Shown: positions 9,918-19,569, numbered from the stretch's first letter. The stretch is DNA of 40,742 bases from Phallusia fumigata (GCA_008931825.1 QXVZ01033016.1:3305-44046), one strand, 5' to 3'. Notes: generated from the letters alone by a model not told the origin. Translations and numbers: made by a program.

Positions 9918-10358
9918 CAGTGGTCGGCAAACTTTTTTGACGAAGGCCCAAATTCCCTATTTAATCTTAACTGGAGGCCCACACAGACAAGTTTGTTTCA
10001 TCAAATTGCATTGAAAATGTCTTCTAACATTAATCAATCTTTTTTATGTATAAAACCACATTTTTGTTTGTTTAAATTGGCCAATTAAATTCATGTCGAG
10101 TACACTTTACTTTGCTATTCATGAGTTCCAGACATTTATTGTTCCATCACAATTCATTTGTTACATAACAATTAATTTTGTTTTGTCAAATAACTGTTGT
10201 TTGTTTCATCACAATGCATCCCTCAAACAATTATTTGTCATGTCAAATAATCACAGTTTACATGTGGTGCAATAGAGTACGACTTCGTGCTTTGGCCTCG
10301 CAATCGCGTCAGGATCCAGCTCCTATACACCACGCGGCCCACAGTTTGCCGACCACTG
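9918..10358. mobile_element. hAT non-autonomous element, 441 bp
   Basis: The ends are CAGTGGTCGGCAAACTTTTT and its near inverse, acagtttgccgaccactg. Perfect 8-bp target duplications (GGTTAGCG) lie at 9910-9917 and 10359-10366. Termini of CA(G)TG type with 8-bp duplications define hAT elements. Internal open frames are short and not transposase-like. It sits in the interval upstream of both troponin I (to the left) and the membrane-protein gene (to the right). Confidence 0.92.
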
Positions 10359-10379
10359 GGTTAGCGTAATATTTTTAGC

Positions 10380-10590
10380 GGTGAGTTTCTTTTTTTAAGC
10401 TCGAAGACTGCCGTGGGTAGCGTGCGAGTGAGTCTTTAAGATGCTCCCGTCCAAGTCGGTTGAATGTTCAGTTAGTATGTGCTGTCATAACGTGCTTTCC
10501 GACTGCTGTCTTGCGAACCTCGGAGGTGAATCACCGGGATTCCCAAAAACCCTGGGGTCACCTTGTCAGCCACCTCTAATTTCAAGGCAG
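10380..10590. repeat. Interspersed repeat, paired with 24640-24870
   Basis: The block gactgctgtcttgcgaacct followed by cgg(a/g)ggtgaatcaccgggattcc resembles gactgctaccttagaacctc and gtaaatctccgggattcc near 24808. The two copies share order and spacing over about 80 bp, so they belong to one dispersed family. The ccgggattcc element has a tRNA B-box flavour, but I could not fold a tRNA. Confidence 0.45.
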
Positions 10591-11000
10591 GTTAAGAAAC
10601 ATTGAAACAAAACAAAAGCATGTACACGTGGGAAACGTTAACGAAAGCAAATAAATTAAAAACATTTGAATGAATAAAACAAGGAAAGCGGATGCTACAG
10701 GTGACGAGTGAAAACAAGAATGTTAGAAAACGAGCAGGTAATTTAAAAAAACAACGACAAGCAAGTGGACAAACCAGACTGCTGCGTCACAAAGGGTTTG
10801 ACAAAGGGAACAAAGAGCATTGCTGTGCGTAAGTTTTGTGGCCGGTGACGTACGCTTAAGTCTAACTGTGTTCTGTATACATAGGAACTGTTAAATATGG
10901 GGTTGCTTATGATTTACTGACCCTATCCCTAACCACAACAACTCCAACCTTTAACACAACTCCAACCTAAAAACAAAACCACAAATGATCTCTGTGGCAC

Positions 11001-11120
11001 ACCAAGCAAAATAAAAGGGAACCAAACGATATAAAGGTGAACCAAGCAATACAAAGTTGCGCCAAACGATCTAAACGTGTTCCAAGTAATACAAAAGTGC
11101 ACCAAGTGGCATTAAGAAAC
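11001..11120. repeat. 20-bp tandem array, six units
   Basis: Six consecutive units of exactly 20 bp start at 11001, 11021, 11041, 11061, 11081 and 11101. Each opens with (a/g/t)ccaa and continues with a(g/a)c(a/g)anat(a/c)(t/c)aaa-like sequence; a seventh start (accaattcc) follows. Units alternate between accaagcaa and accaaacga types. The array ends about 150 bp before the start codon of the small membrane-protein gene. Confidence 0.85.
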
Positions 11121-11130
11121 ACCAATTCCA

Positions 11131-11215
11131 CGCACAGAAGCGCCACTTAGCGGTGCAAGCGACTGCTATTTTATCGCACAGAGCGCCACTGAGCAGTGAA
11201 CGGTCCAAGCGGTCC
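11131..11215. repeat. 44-bp imperfect tandem duplication
   Basis: The segment cgcacagaagcgccacttag, continuing with cggtgcaagcg, is repeated from 11175 as cgcacagagcgccactgagc, continuing with agtgaacggtccaagcgg. It directly follows the 20-bp array and lies just ahead of the acceptor at 11226-11227. Confidence 0.75.
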
Positions 11216-11227
11216 TGTATATTTTAG

Positions 11228-11338
11228 ATGCACCTCTTTACTAGAAGAGCAATTATAGCTGGCGCATTAAATTATGAAAAAAAATTTAAACTTTCTTTTG
11301 GTTTCGAAAACATCGTTGGTTCAATGGTGCAGACCTAA
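11228..11338 (+). CDS. Upstream overlapping ORF / alternative N-terminus
   Basis: Directly after an acceptor-like atattttag (AG at 11226-11227) an ATG opens a 36-codon frame beginning MHLFTRRAIIAGALNYEKK, then stops at TAA within the exon. It overlaps the main frame starting at 11274, one register off. The switch point is a run of eight A bases at 11277-11284. One A fewer would join the two frames into one longer protein. Either this is an upstream ORF or the run length is a sequencing or allelic difference. Confidence 0.35.
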   Translation: MHLFTRRAIIAGALNYEKKFKLSFGFENIVGSMVQT

Positions 11339-11837
11339 AACAGGTAAACCTTCAGCTGAGTCTACCAACTTCGATCTCAACCCAAACACACCACTACCAA
11401 AGTAAGAATAAACTTTGAACATTTAAGGACCACCCCTGCTGACCTATTATTTTTAGGCCTGGATTTTTCGGAAGAAATTTCGGAAAATTGATTTTTGTTG
11501 GATTTGCTACCAGTATTTTTGTTTGGCAACAAATACAACTGAACGATAAGTTTCACAAGTATGTATTTGTGTGATTTGTACACAAACAAATATTGGAACT
11601 ATAATAATTTTAAGTTTGTTAAACTATATATGTACAGAAAAGCAGTTGCTATCTGAACCTAAGTACCCAACTTGCTAACTGTAACTGTTTTGCAGAAATA
11701 AACAGGGAACCACACTGGGAAAATTGTTGCAGAAACTGCCACGAATACCTTCAATAACTTACAGTATATTTAAAGTGGAGCCAAAAAAATCTGCAGCTGA
11801 GGTCCTAAAAGACCATAAACTCAACAATAAAAAATAG
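11274..11837 (+). CDS. Unrecognised 123-aa single-pass membrane protein, probably mitochondrial
   Basis: Three exons, 11274-11401, 11457-11558 and 11696-11837, join with GT-AG sites (AAA|gtaaga, tttttag|G; CACAA|gtatgt, tttgcag|A) and matching phases to give one open frame with TAG at 11835-11837. The N-terminus (MKKNLNFLLVSKTSLVQWCR) is basic, hydrophobic and free of acidic residues, as in a mitochondrial presequence. A proline-rich linker (NPNTPLPKPGFFGRNFGKL) leads to one hydrophobic helix (LIFVGFATSIFVWQQI, about residues 54-69). The tail is lysine-rich and ends KLNNKK. I do not recognise the family; size and layout resemble small inner-membrane assembly factors or accessory subunits. METAP1D follows 313 bp downstream on the same strand. 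AATAAA at 11826-11831 overlaps the stop region. Confidence 0.7.
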
Positions 11838-12129
11838 GTAAAAAAAAATCACCAGCCAGTTGACATTATCAAAATTAAACTGTAGTTTGATGTCAGTGTG
11901 TTAAAAAAATACTGGCTGCGTGATGCTCATACCAGGGCACTGCTAAGCTGATGGAAAATTTCAGTAGCATGTTTTTTTCACTTGTCATACATCTGCAATT
12001 TGGAAAAACACATGTAATTTTAATTCAAAAACTGTAAGAAGCCCTGTAAGAATAACCTTAAAAATGGAAAATTTTTGCACTAACTGCTAGACCATCTTGG
12101 CAACTGAATACTGTCTGTAAATAGGCTGG

Positions 12130-12150
12130 ACTTTTAAACTGACATTTCCG
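12130..12150 (+). promoter_or_regulatory. Acceptor-like site ahead of METAP1D start
   Basis: The stretch tactgtctgtaaatag (AG near 12122-12123), followed by about 27 nt to the ATG at 12151, has no visible upstream coding partner. It could be a trans-splice acceptor or the 3' side of a 5' UTR intron. Confidence 0.3.
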
Positions 12151-13361
12151 ATGAATATTTGGAGAAAAATAAACAAAAATACTGGTGCTTTTGTAAATAC
12201 AACAAACCCAATGATTGTCCGTCCAGGAAATGTAAGCAAAGACACGTACCCAATTCCTCAGGTGTGTCACTTTTTGCACATCCTAAATGCTTGTGTATGT
12301 AAAATGAACTTTACATTTTAGCACATAAAGAAACCTGATTACTCCCACAAGTCATTACTGTTGAACAGATTTTCTTCTGCTATTGAAATAAAAAACAAAG
12401 ATCAAATCAAACACCTTAAGCATGCTTGTGCAGCTGCTAAACAGATACTAGAAAAAGCAAAGTGCTTGGTAGAGGTGTGTATTGTTAGGAACTTATACAG
12501 AATGAAAAGATCTTGTGCTGTGGAATATTTGTACACTGGTTGCCGTATTGTCCAGATATTTAGTCTTAAAATCTGTCGTAAATGCTTGAATTGGTGTTAA
12601 TTTTTCATTTAACTTTCTTTTTTTTGCTTGTTTCTTGAATGGTAGCTTTTGCAACTTTCTGGAGTCTTGCTTTTTTGATATGGTAACCCTAGTTTATAAA
12701 GCATTTTTTTTTTTTTCAGCCAGGTGTGACAACAGAGTACATCAATGGATTACTTCACTCTGAAATCATCAGGTGTGGGGCCTACCCTTCACCATTAAAC
12801 TATAGGGGATTTCCCAAATCTTGCTGTACATCTGTTAATAATGTGGTCTGTCATGGTATTCCAGATGATCGCGCCCTTCTTGAAGGTGATATCATCAATA
12901 TTGACATTACTGTTTATGTTAATGGAAACCACGGTGACACTTCGGATACCTTTGCAGTTGGTAAAATAGACCAGGCTGCGCAAAAACTAATATCTACAAC
13001 CCGCCAGTGTCTAAATTTGGGCATACAAGCTTGTGCGCCAGAAAGTAATTTTAGTAAAATTGGAAATCAAATTGAACAATTTGCAAATATAAATGGCTTC
13101 TCAGTTTGCAAGGAATTTGTTGGCCATGGTATTGGAACCTACTTTCATGGGCCCCCAAATGTTCTTCACACAACAAATACAAGCAAACATTTGATGAAGA
13201 CTGGCATGGCATTTACCATCGAGCCTATTTTAATGGAAGGCACAAACCAAATCAAGAGACTGTCAGATGGATGGACTGTTGTATCCATGGACAATTTAAG
13301 GTCTGCACAAGCTGAGCATACAGTGCTGGTCACAGAAAATGGAGTTGAAATTTTAACGTGA
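12151..13361 (+). CDS. METAP1D: Methionine aminopeptidase 1D, mitochondrial
   Basis: This metalloprotease removes the initiator methionine from proteins made in or imported into mitochondria. The exons are 12151-12261 (37 codons), 12322-12474 (51 codons) and 12720-13361 (213 codons plus TGA), all joined in phase 0, for 301 aa. Exon 1 (MNIWRKINKNTGAF) is a basic presequence. Exon 2 begins HIKKPDY, identical to a conserved block in the vertebrate protein. Exon 3 holds the pita-bread fold: YPSPLNYRGFPKSCCTSVNN, CHGIPDD (substrate histidine), INIDITVYVNGNHGDTSDTF (two metal aspartates), GHGIGTYFHG (metal histidine), FTIEPIL (metal glutamate) and AEHTVLV (second glutamate). All five metal ligands are present, so it should be active. 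It lacks the zinc-finger N-terminus of cytosolic type 1 enzymes. The polyadenylation signal is at 13382. Confidence 0.95.
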
Positions 13362-13381
13362 TGTGTGTCATGTTTACTGCC

Positions 13382-13387
13382 AATAAA
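13382..13387 (+). promoter_or_regulatory. Polyadenylation signal of METAP1D
   Basis: AATAAA lies 20 nt after the METAP1D stop, implying a very short 3' UTR. The opposing SYF2 signal is about 220 bp further right. Confidence 0.6.
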
Positions 13388-13603
13388 CTGAAGGTGACGA
13401 GAATATTAAAACTGCTCAGCATAGCTTTAAAAGGTGAACTAGTATGTAAAAATTCACTATTAAAAATAACAAATATGCAAAGCAATTACACTGTTTCATT
13501 TAACAATGTCCAAAGACACCCTAAATGAATATCAACTTTGATACATTTAACCTGGTGTGCAAAAAGGGAAATAAACGTCTACATTGCAACAAACATTTCA
13601 TTA

Positions 13604-13609
13604 TTTATT
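13604..13609 (-). promoter_or_regulatory. Polyadenylation signal of SYF2
   Basis: tttatt on the plus strand is AATAAA on the minus strand, about 95 nt past the SYF2 stop. Together with 13382-13387 it puts the two convergent 3' ends within about 220 bp. Confidence 0.55.
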
Positions 13610-13701
13610 CAAAACAGGCCTTTTTGTTCAAAAGATCTTTTTACTTATTTCCATTGTTATGCAAATAACTTGACAACAAGAAACCCTTCCAAAATGCTGT
13701 T

Positions 13702-16064
13702 TCAAACAGCTGTCCCCCTTTCCAGATTCTGTTTAATTTCAGCAGTATACTTCCCATAGAATTTTTCAAGTCTTTCATTGTGTCTTGCATTGCTTTCATT
13801 GATATAGTCAATGTCCTTGGAATCGTCATGGGCCCTACGCCTCCTGAAGTTTTTCTTTTTCTCTATCTGAGCTTCAAGGTCCATCACCATCCTGTCAATT
13901 CCCTCTTTTGTGTCTTTTACCTGTCCGGGAAGTAAGGTATTTAAACCAGCATAAAATGTTTCTTCTCCCATTTCTTCTTTCCGTTGGTTGTACTCTTCCA
14001 TGTTTGGCTTAATTTGCCTTGCTAATTTGCGATAATGCCGAGCTCCTGCTTCTTGAAATGCTGTCAAAAGTAGTTTTAAAGTTAAGCCAACTATTTCCAC
14101 ATTTTAATGAAATATATTGTAATCATTACTGAAATGTATGCGTTAAATTTGGTCTATATTTTTTTTTCTCTCCTGTAGGTTTGTCAATTCACTTTTGGCA
14201 TAAAATGTTTGACCACTTCAAATGTAACTTTCACATGTGATAGATATGGTCATGGACTTGTGCCATCTCTTTCGATTGATGTCATAGCTCCAAATGGTAA
14301 AAACATGATTTGTTTTATGCTAAAGCGCACCACAAACAACAGGTCTCTGTGCTTATAGTGGTCCATAAGTGCAAATAAACCTGGTGAAACAGATTTTGAA
14401 CTCTTTGTTGGAGTTGAATAAAACTTAAACAAGTGGCAATTGATTCACAAGCCCTGTCAGAACTTAATGAATTTTTTTGCATGCAGTCCTGAATGCAGAA
14501 ACAATCACATAAAAAGCTTAGGTAACTATGGGATCAATAGCAAAATGGTGAAAGTCACATTTCCAGTGTAAAGTCAGGGCCTGGAGGGTTGTAAGTCTTC
14601 TGATCTGAACTAGTAAATCTTATGGTACAATTCAATTGGGCAAACAGGGTTTTAATACTAGCCTGTTGAGAAAATAGCTGCACACAGTTTTGCTGCAAGA
14701 AATGTTGGCAAGTTACAAAAATGTTAGGTGACTTATCACCACACAATCTATTGTGATATCACAAACATGTCAAGCATCCCAAGACACAAGACAGAACTTT
14801 CTGGAAGAACACATGGGGAGGTTATTGTATCTTCTTACAAAAACGGCACTGTTTATCAGGTCGAAGGAAACCTAGAGAGGTAGCATTCTACATATTGCTA
14901 TTGCACATATACTACAATCCTTAAGTGAATATTATTTTTAATACCTGCATTACATTTGGCCCCTAATTGACATGACGTATTGTTTCTGCAAACATAAATG
15001 TATTGGTCCCAACACACATATAATTGCTAAATGTTAGCAGTGTTACTATAGCATGGTAAGTTTTAGTTTGGAAATTGTAATTGGAAACAAACGAAAAAAT
15101 GTTTTAGAGTTTATCCAAATCATTTACATCATGCCAATACTGTTGAAGCATTGATTTAAACTCTATAGCCCTAACCACACTAACTAAAACAAACCTTTTT
15201 CCCACAAGGAATAAACTTTGGCTGAGTGGGAGCATACTGGACTATGAACACTCTATGACCCTTTGAAATGTGGTTTTAGTAGCACCAATTCAATATCATT
15301 GTTTTGTCTGTTTTTAATCAAATACCAGATTACATGCAACTTTCTTTCAGTGAACTACCGTGGCAGCAGATGTATTGTTACTCATCATCTTTTGCAGGGA
15401 GATATAACAAATATATTTAAGACTAAAAGTCTGCTTTATGAATGACTTGGAAACCTGTCAATCACGTTTTTCGAGTTATACTGTTTTGTGTTCCGGGCAG
15501 ACGGGTGAAAACACATATTTGCATCAGTAACAGTAACCACTGGGGTTATCAGGTTCAAATTAAACAACCAAAAACGAGCACTTCATCCCTAAGCATTTTA
15601 AATTTCAACTTACTTGGCCTAATATTTGTCACCTATATGTTGATAAATCCTATTTTGAAACATGAAAGGATTGTAAAAACAGTGATCCAAACCAAAACCT
15701 AAAAAATGCATTTTAACATACTTGAAAACCCTTGGTCTGGGTCTTTTTTCCTCTTCCTATTAGAGTCCCATCGATCAGCATCAGCTGCAGATATATCCAT
15801 GACCTTCTTTCTTTCATAGTCCACACCCTGTTCCTCATATTCTTTTCTTTTTTTGATGTCATCAAGTTTCCATTCAACTCGTTGCTGTCTACTTTCCCAA
15901 TTGGAAGGAAGTTTGTTCTTTCGATCCTCCTCAACAACTTCTGCACGGTTTAATCGCTTTGATTCAAATCTTCGATTTTTCAAATTTTTTAACTTTTCCA
16001 AACGTTGGATGCTTTTACTATTAGAAGAATGGGGGAGCATTGCTTTTTCATCAGATCCTTCCAT
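13702..16064 (-). CDS. SYF2: SYF2 pre-mRNA splicing factor
   Basis: SYF2 is a component of the Prp19-associated (NTC) part of the activated spliceosome, acting in the nucleus. Two exons, 16064-15722 and 14060-13702, join across a 1.66-kb intron (TCAA|gtatgt, ttgacag|CA) in matching phase to give 233 aa, close to the vertebrate length of about 243. Conserved blocks are RAEVVEEDRKNKLPSNWESR and VDYERKKVMDISAADADRW in exon 1. Exon 2 carries KLARQIKPNM, IDRMVMDLEAQIEKKKNFRR, DIDYINESNARHNERLEKF and the invariant C-terminus YGKYTAEIKQNLERGTAV. The N-terminal half is highly charged and helical. An acceptor-like atatgtttag lies about 16 nt upstream of the ATG, a possible trans-splice site. The large intron contains an interspersed repeat. 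Confidence 0.95.
14180..14420 (+). repeat. Interspersed repeat in the SYF2 intron
   Basis: The order tcacatgtgatagatatggt, then catggacttgtgccatctct, then atgtcatagctccaaatgg follows the arrangement at 40280-40365 (tgtagatataatcatggggt, tgtgccatctgttttg, cccatagccccag). It is a forward copy of the same dispersed family, without the TTACCCC tail. Confidence 0.5.
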
Positions 16065-16089
16065 GCTTAAGTTATTATTCTAAACATAT

Positions 16090-17300
16090 AACACTGCCAA
16101 AATTAAGGACAGCACCCGGTACTGAAACTGGCACGTACGCTTTTTTAAACAAAATGTGTGTATTCTATAAATCTAGAGGTCCTATAACACGCAGGCACCT
16201 TTCGCACATTACATTGAACTGTAAATATGCTTAATATGTTATTCGATTCAGAAAATAAAATAGTTATCCGATCGAAACTATTTGTAGAACTAGGCCAGAT
16301 TGGAAAGAGCGTGGTCGATAAATCCACCTTTTAGTTTTGTTATTTTGATTTTTGATTTTGACGCAAGCCGATAGATTCAGAAAAAGTTCACACTTTTTCC
16401 GCTGGAGGCGGTATGAATTTTTATCGTGAATATTGTAAATTAATTTCATTCTTGGTCTATAGATATTACGCTTGGTCGAATGGATTGAGGCGCTCGACCC
16501 ATATACAGACATAAAAAACCTGATCGGGATTCGCTCTCGGGATCGACCCTGGTTTGAACCCCTTGAAAAAAAATATATATTTCATTCTTGACTAACCATG
16601 AACGTTAGTAGCAAAACTTACGAGTTTCGTCTCATTTTGCTAATTAAAGCCTCCCGTGCGACACGCTTCAATACACAATTAAAAGGGGAATCACCCACCT
16701 GGCGAACAACAAGCAGGCCTGGTGTATCAGTTTGCACTGCAAATACGGAAGGTAATGCGTTTAATGGGGTGAAACTCGCAATTTTTGGTATTAATGTTCA
16801 CGGTTGGGGTGCTCCTTGGGGCAGGAGGTAGGGATTAGTAAAAGAGCGATTGAAAAAATAGCAAAAATATGACAAAAATTTCTAACAGCCTCCAGTGGGG
16901 GTTAGGTGAGGAATTTCCTATCACTATCGGCTTGTGGTTTTGACCCTACAATCTGCGCACTTTCAGGACAAATCCACGCACAAATTTACGATTCGTCTGT
17001 GTGTTGTAAGGGTATTTAGCACAATTACAAACCTAACAACGTTCATTCCGTTCCTAATATTTTTCCATAAATTGGCACAGTTGTATCAATTATCGCTAGT
17101 AGTTTACACTTCTAGCGCTATAAACTTGTTTTGAAGCTCGACGTTTATACTGTGCTACAAAAATGCACCAGATTCTAGCCATTAAATTGTGCAGTTGGGA
17201 GTTTGGGCTACCTCCTAAACAACGAACGGATTTAATTACACAGACGAGGAAAAATGGCCTTAACAGCATGTATGTTTTATCGTTGTCAAACGCGAGGTCG
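16090..17300. other. Intergenic, with a weak tRNA-SINE-like segment near 16470-16565
   Basis: No recognised coding exon. At 16470-16565 the phrases attgaggcgctcgaccc and ccctggtttgaacccc recall A-box and B-box promoter elements of a tRNA-derived SINE, followed by an A-rich tail (aaaaaaaatatatat). I could not draw a full cloverleaf, and the family is unknown. Confidence 0.35.
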
Positions 17301-17319
17301 CGAAACTTTTAAATTAGAG

Positions 17320-17960
17320 GGGTCACAGACTAAAAAGGTTTGGTAAGCCCTGTGCTAGGAAGTCAGGGGTACACAGTGCAGCAGGAGTCTGCTGGGGCTC
17401 CGCTTAGCCACGACATAAAATTATAGGTCTTTAGGGTCCGGAAAAAATTGTAGGATTATGTATAGGCACCAAAAACATTTCCATCACACCGTGGAGTAAC
17501 TTTTACCCAATAAACTTCTTTAAAAAACAAAAATATTTGATTCTTTGCAAATTTTAACGTCTTCGGTCCGGAAAAAATCCAAACTTTTCACTCTACATTT
17601 GTGATGTTTTTGATACGTCACAGCAGAAATTATATTATTTGAAAGGCTGCTCCTGGCGCACCGCGATTTTTAAGTTTGTAAGTGTGAAATGTGAAAATGG
17701 TTTCGGAGCACTGTTTTATGTACTGTCAGTATAATATGTTTTCCTTTGTAGTTATTAAGACAAAGCGGTAGTAATTAGCGTTGACCCAAAGGTTGTCCGA
17801 AAAATAGATTTTTTGGGTGCAAATCCGGCAAAAAAATTTTTGATCGTCCGAGCAAAAATTAAACTTTCCAATCTGGGAACTATAGGTGGTACGTGGCGAC
17901 AGTGCGTCACCTCCAGATGGTACGCAACCATAAAAAGGTTTGGAACCATTGCCTTAACGC
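17320..17960. mobile_element. hAT-type element remnant(s)
   Basis: The stretch cagatggtacgcaaccataa, then aaaggtttggaaccattg (to about 17951), parallels the right end of the intact element at 23912-24335 (agtggtatgcatccaaaaaa, then ggttgggaatcactg). A second similar end, aaaaaggtttggtaagccctg, lies at 17334-17354. Matching left ends were not found, so these are truncated or rearranged copies. Confidence 0.4.
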
Positions 17961-18046
17961 ATCATTTTTTAACCTCTCTCTCACAGAGCAATATTGCACA
18001 ATTACAGACCCCAAAACGTTTTTACTGGCAATGGGTAAAAGGTATA

Positions 18047-18104
18047 GACCAGACCAACGAAAAACGTGGACCACTGGTTCACCTCGCCGCTGTTGATATC
18101 TGGT
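18047..18104 (+). repeat. Left arm of a 58-bp inverted repeat around a LINE fragment
   Basis: The phrase aacgtggaccactggttcac, then ctcgccgctgttgatatct, is the reverse complement, with few differences, of 19427-19485 (agatatccacagcg, then ggaggtgaaccagtggtcca, then cgtttttcg). The arms are about 1.3 kb apart and enclose the LINE fragment and the 88-bp repeats. Confidence 0.85.
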
Positions 18105-18328
18105 GATCTCCAACACAAGCAAATCACTAATTTGCTATCAAAACGTGATTTTTAGGTGAAGGTTAGCATTAAATTATGAATTAAAAATTCCAGGACGACA
18201 TCCTCCATAGGGGTAATGGAAGCAGAATGAACTTTACCTAACTGCCCCCTTAAAAAACACTCAAACCTCCACACAAGTTTTACATCATTTGAAAATATTT
18301 AAATTATCTTTCATTTGACGTAATTAAG

Positions 18329-18505
18329 TCTCATATATGAGCAAAAAAGTTTACATGGTGCAAAAGAATAAAGAATAAAATATCCTCCTCATCACATTTA
18401 ATTTACTTAATGTAAATCTGATACGCGAGCAAGAGGTTTACATGGTGCATTAGTGGGATAAAGAATAAAAAATCCTCCTCATCACACTTCCGCTTAACGT
18501 CTCAC
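18329..18505 (+). repeat. 88-bp direct repeat, two tandem units, with further copies at 19219 and 19324
   Basis: Units start at 18329 and 18417 with tct(c/g)ata(t/c)(a/g)(t/c)gagcaa, followed by a tttacatggtgca phrase and tcctcctcatcaca. Related units occur right of the LINE fragment at 19219 (start only) and 19324 (ending ccttctcattacg), all in the same direction. Confidence 0.8.
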
Positions 18506-18558
18506 TGTTTAGTTTGAATACTTAGAAATCTTAGGATTTTATGTCTTTATTAGCGTAG

Positions 18559-19111
18559 TTTTTGAGGGTGGCAGATTTCAAATACCTTGGCTCGACGGTG
18601 CAGGAAGATGGCGGAAGTGAGAAGAACACCGAAAGGCGGATCCAAAGTGGCTGGCTTAGCTGGAAAAAGGTCACAGGGGTGCTTAGGAAAGTTGCACAAG
18701 GTCCTAGTACGACCAGCACTGTTGTATGGCATGGAAACAGTCGCCATGACCAAGGCACAAGAAAGAAAAACGGAAGTAGAAGAAATGAAGATGCTACGCT
18801 TTTCTTTAGGAGCAACGAGAATAGATAGGCATACGAATAAAGAAATAAGAGGAACGTTGGGAGTAGAAGAATTAACAGCAAAGCTAAGGGAAGCTAGGTT
18901 ACGATGGTGGGGCCATGTGTGCCGAAGGGACACAAACTACGTTGGCAAAAAGGTGGAAAAATTTGTAATTAGAAAAAGAAAAAGGGGTAGACCCAAAAGA
19001 AGATGGCGTGACAACATCCGGGAAGATTTGAAAGTGATCGGGGCGCAAGAAAATGAAACAATGGACAGAGCAAGTTGGAGACTGAAAATCCGCACCGGCG
19101 ACCCCACATAG
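18559..19111 (+). pseudogene. Non-LTR retrotransposon reverse-transcriptase C-terminus
   Basis: Reading begins in one frame with VADFKYLGSTVQEDGG near 18568 and shifts to a second frame at about 18690. There it gives VRPALLYGMETVAMTKAQE, EMKMLRFSLGATRIDR, LREARLRWWGHVCRR and KRGRPKRRWRDNIREDLK, ending in DPT and a stop at 19109-19111. This is the thumb and C-terminal extension of a LINE ORF2-type reverse transcriptase (Y-L-G motif, then R-L-R-W-x-G-H). The catalytic YADD region is missing, so the copy is 5' truncated, as usual for LINEs, with at least one frameshift. A short gaagaagaggaagaag tail follows. The 116-codon minus-strand frame over it is a shadow. Confidence 0.85.
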
Positions 19112-19426
19112 TGGGATTCAAGCCAGTGGAAGAAGAGGAAGAAGTTTAGTGTAGTTTCTTGGAGTCAGATCGCGTAATCAATCTAACCTTAACGTTTTCC
19201 AATCGCAACAAATGAAAGTCTCATGTACGAGCAAAAAGGTTATGACCGCATCAACCTCTTTGCTCGTACACAAGTTATACATCGTCTGAAAGGTTTTTTA
19301 AAATATCTTTCATTTGATGTAAGTCTCATATACGAGCAAACAGGTTGATGTGGTGCAAAAGTGGGAAAAAATCCTTCTCATTACGCTAAGCTGCAAATTA
19401 CTGATTCGCTTTTGTTTGAAATCATT

Positions 19427-19485
19427 AGATATCCACAGCGCGGAGGTGAACCAGTGGTCCACGTTTTTCGTTTGTCTAGTCTGGT
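19427..19485 (-). repeat. Right arm of the 58-bp inverted repeat
   Basis: Partner of 18047-18104, described there. The match covers the ggtgaaccagtggtccacgt core and continues on both sides with scattered changes. Confidence 0.85.
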
Positions 19486-19569
19486 TTTCCTTTTATTTTT
19501 ACACAGTCAAACACGTGCATTCAAGCGTGACGGAAAAGACGCCGCAATGGATTTGCTATTTCAGGGTTT

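Noticed and set aside
16470-16565. Possible tRNA gene
   Set aside because: A- and B-box-like phrases are present, but no acceptor stem or anticodon arm could be paired; at most a SINE.
17252-17958. ccttaac direct flanks as an 8-bp target duplication for a hAT copy
   Set aside because: The left flank matches only about seven of eight bases and the sequence beside it is not an inverse of the right terminus.
18531-18933. Minus-strand open frames of 116 and 127 codons
   Set aside because: They are antisense to a recognisable reverse transcriptase and have skewed, leucine- and serine-rich composition.
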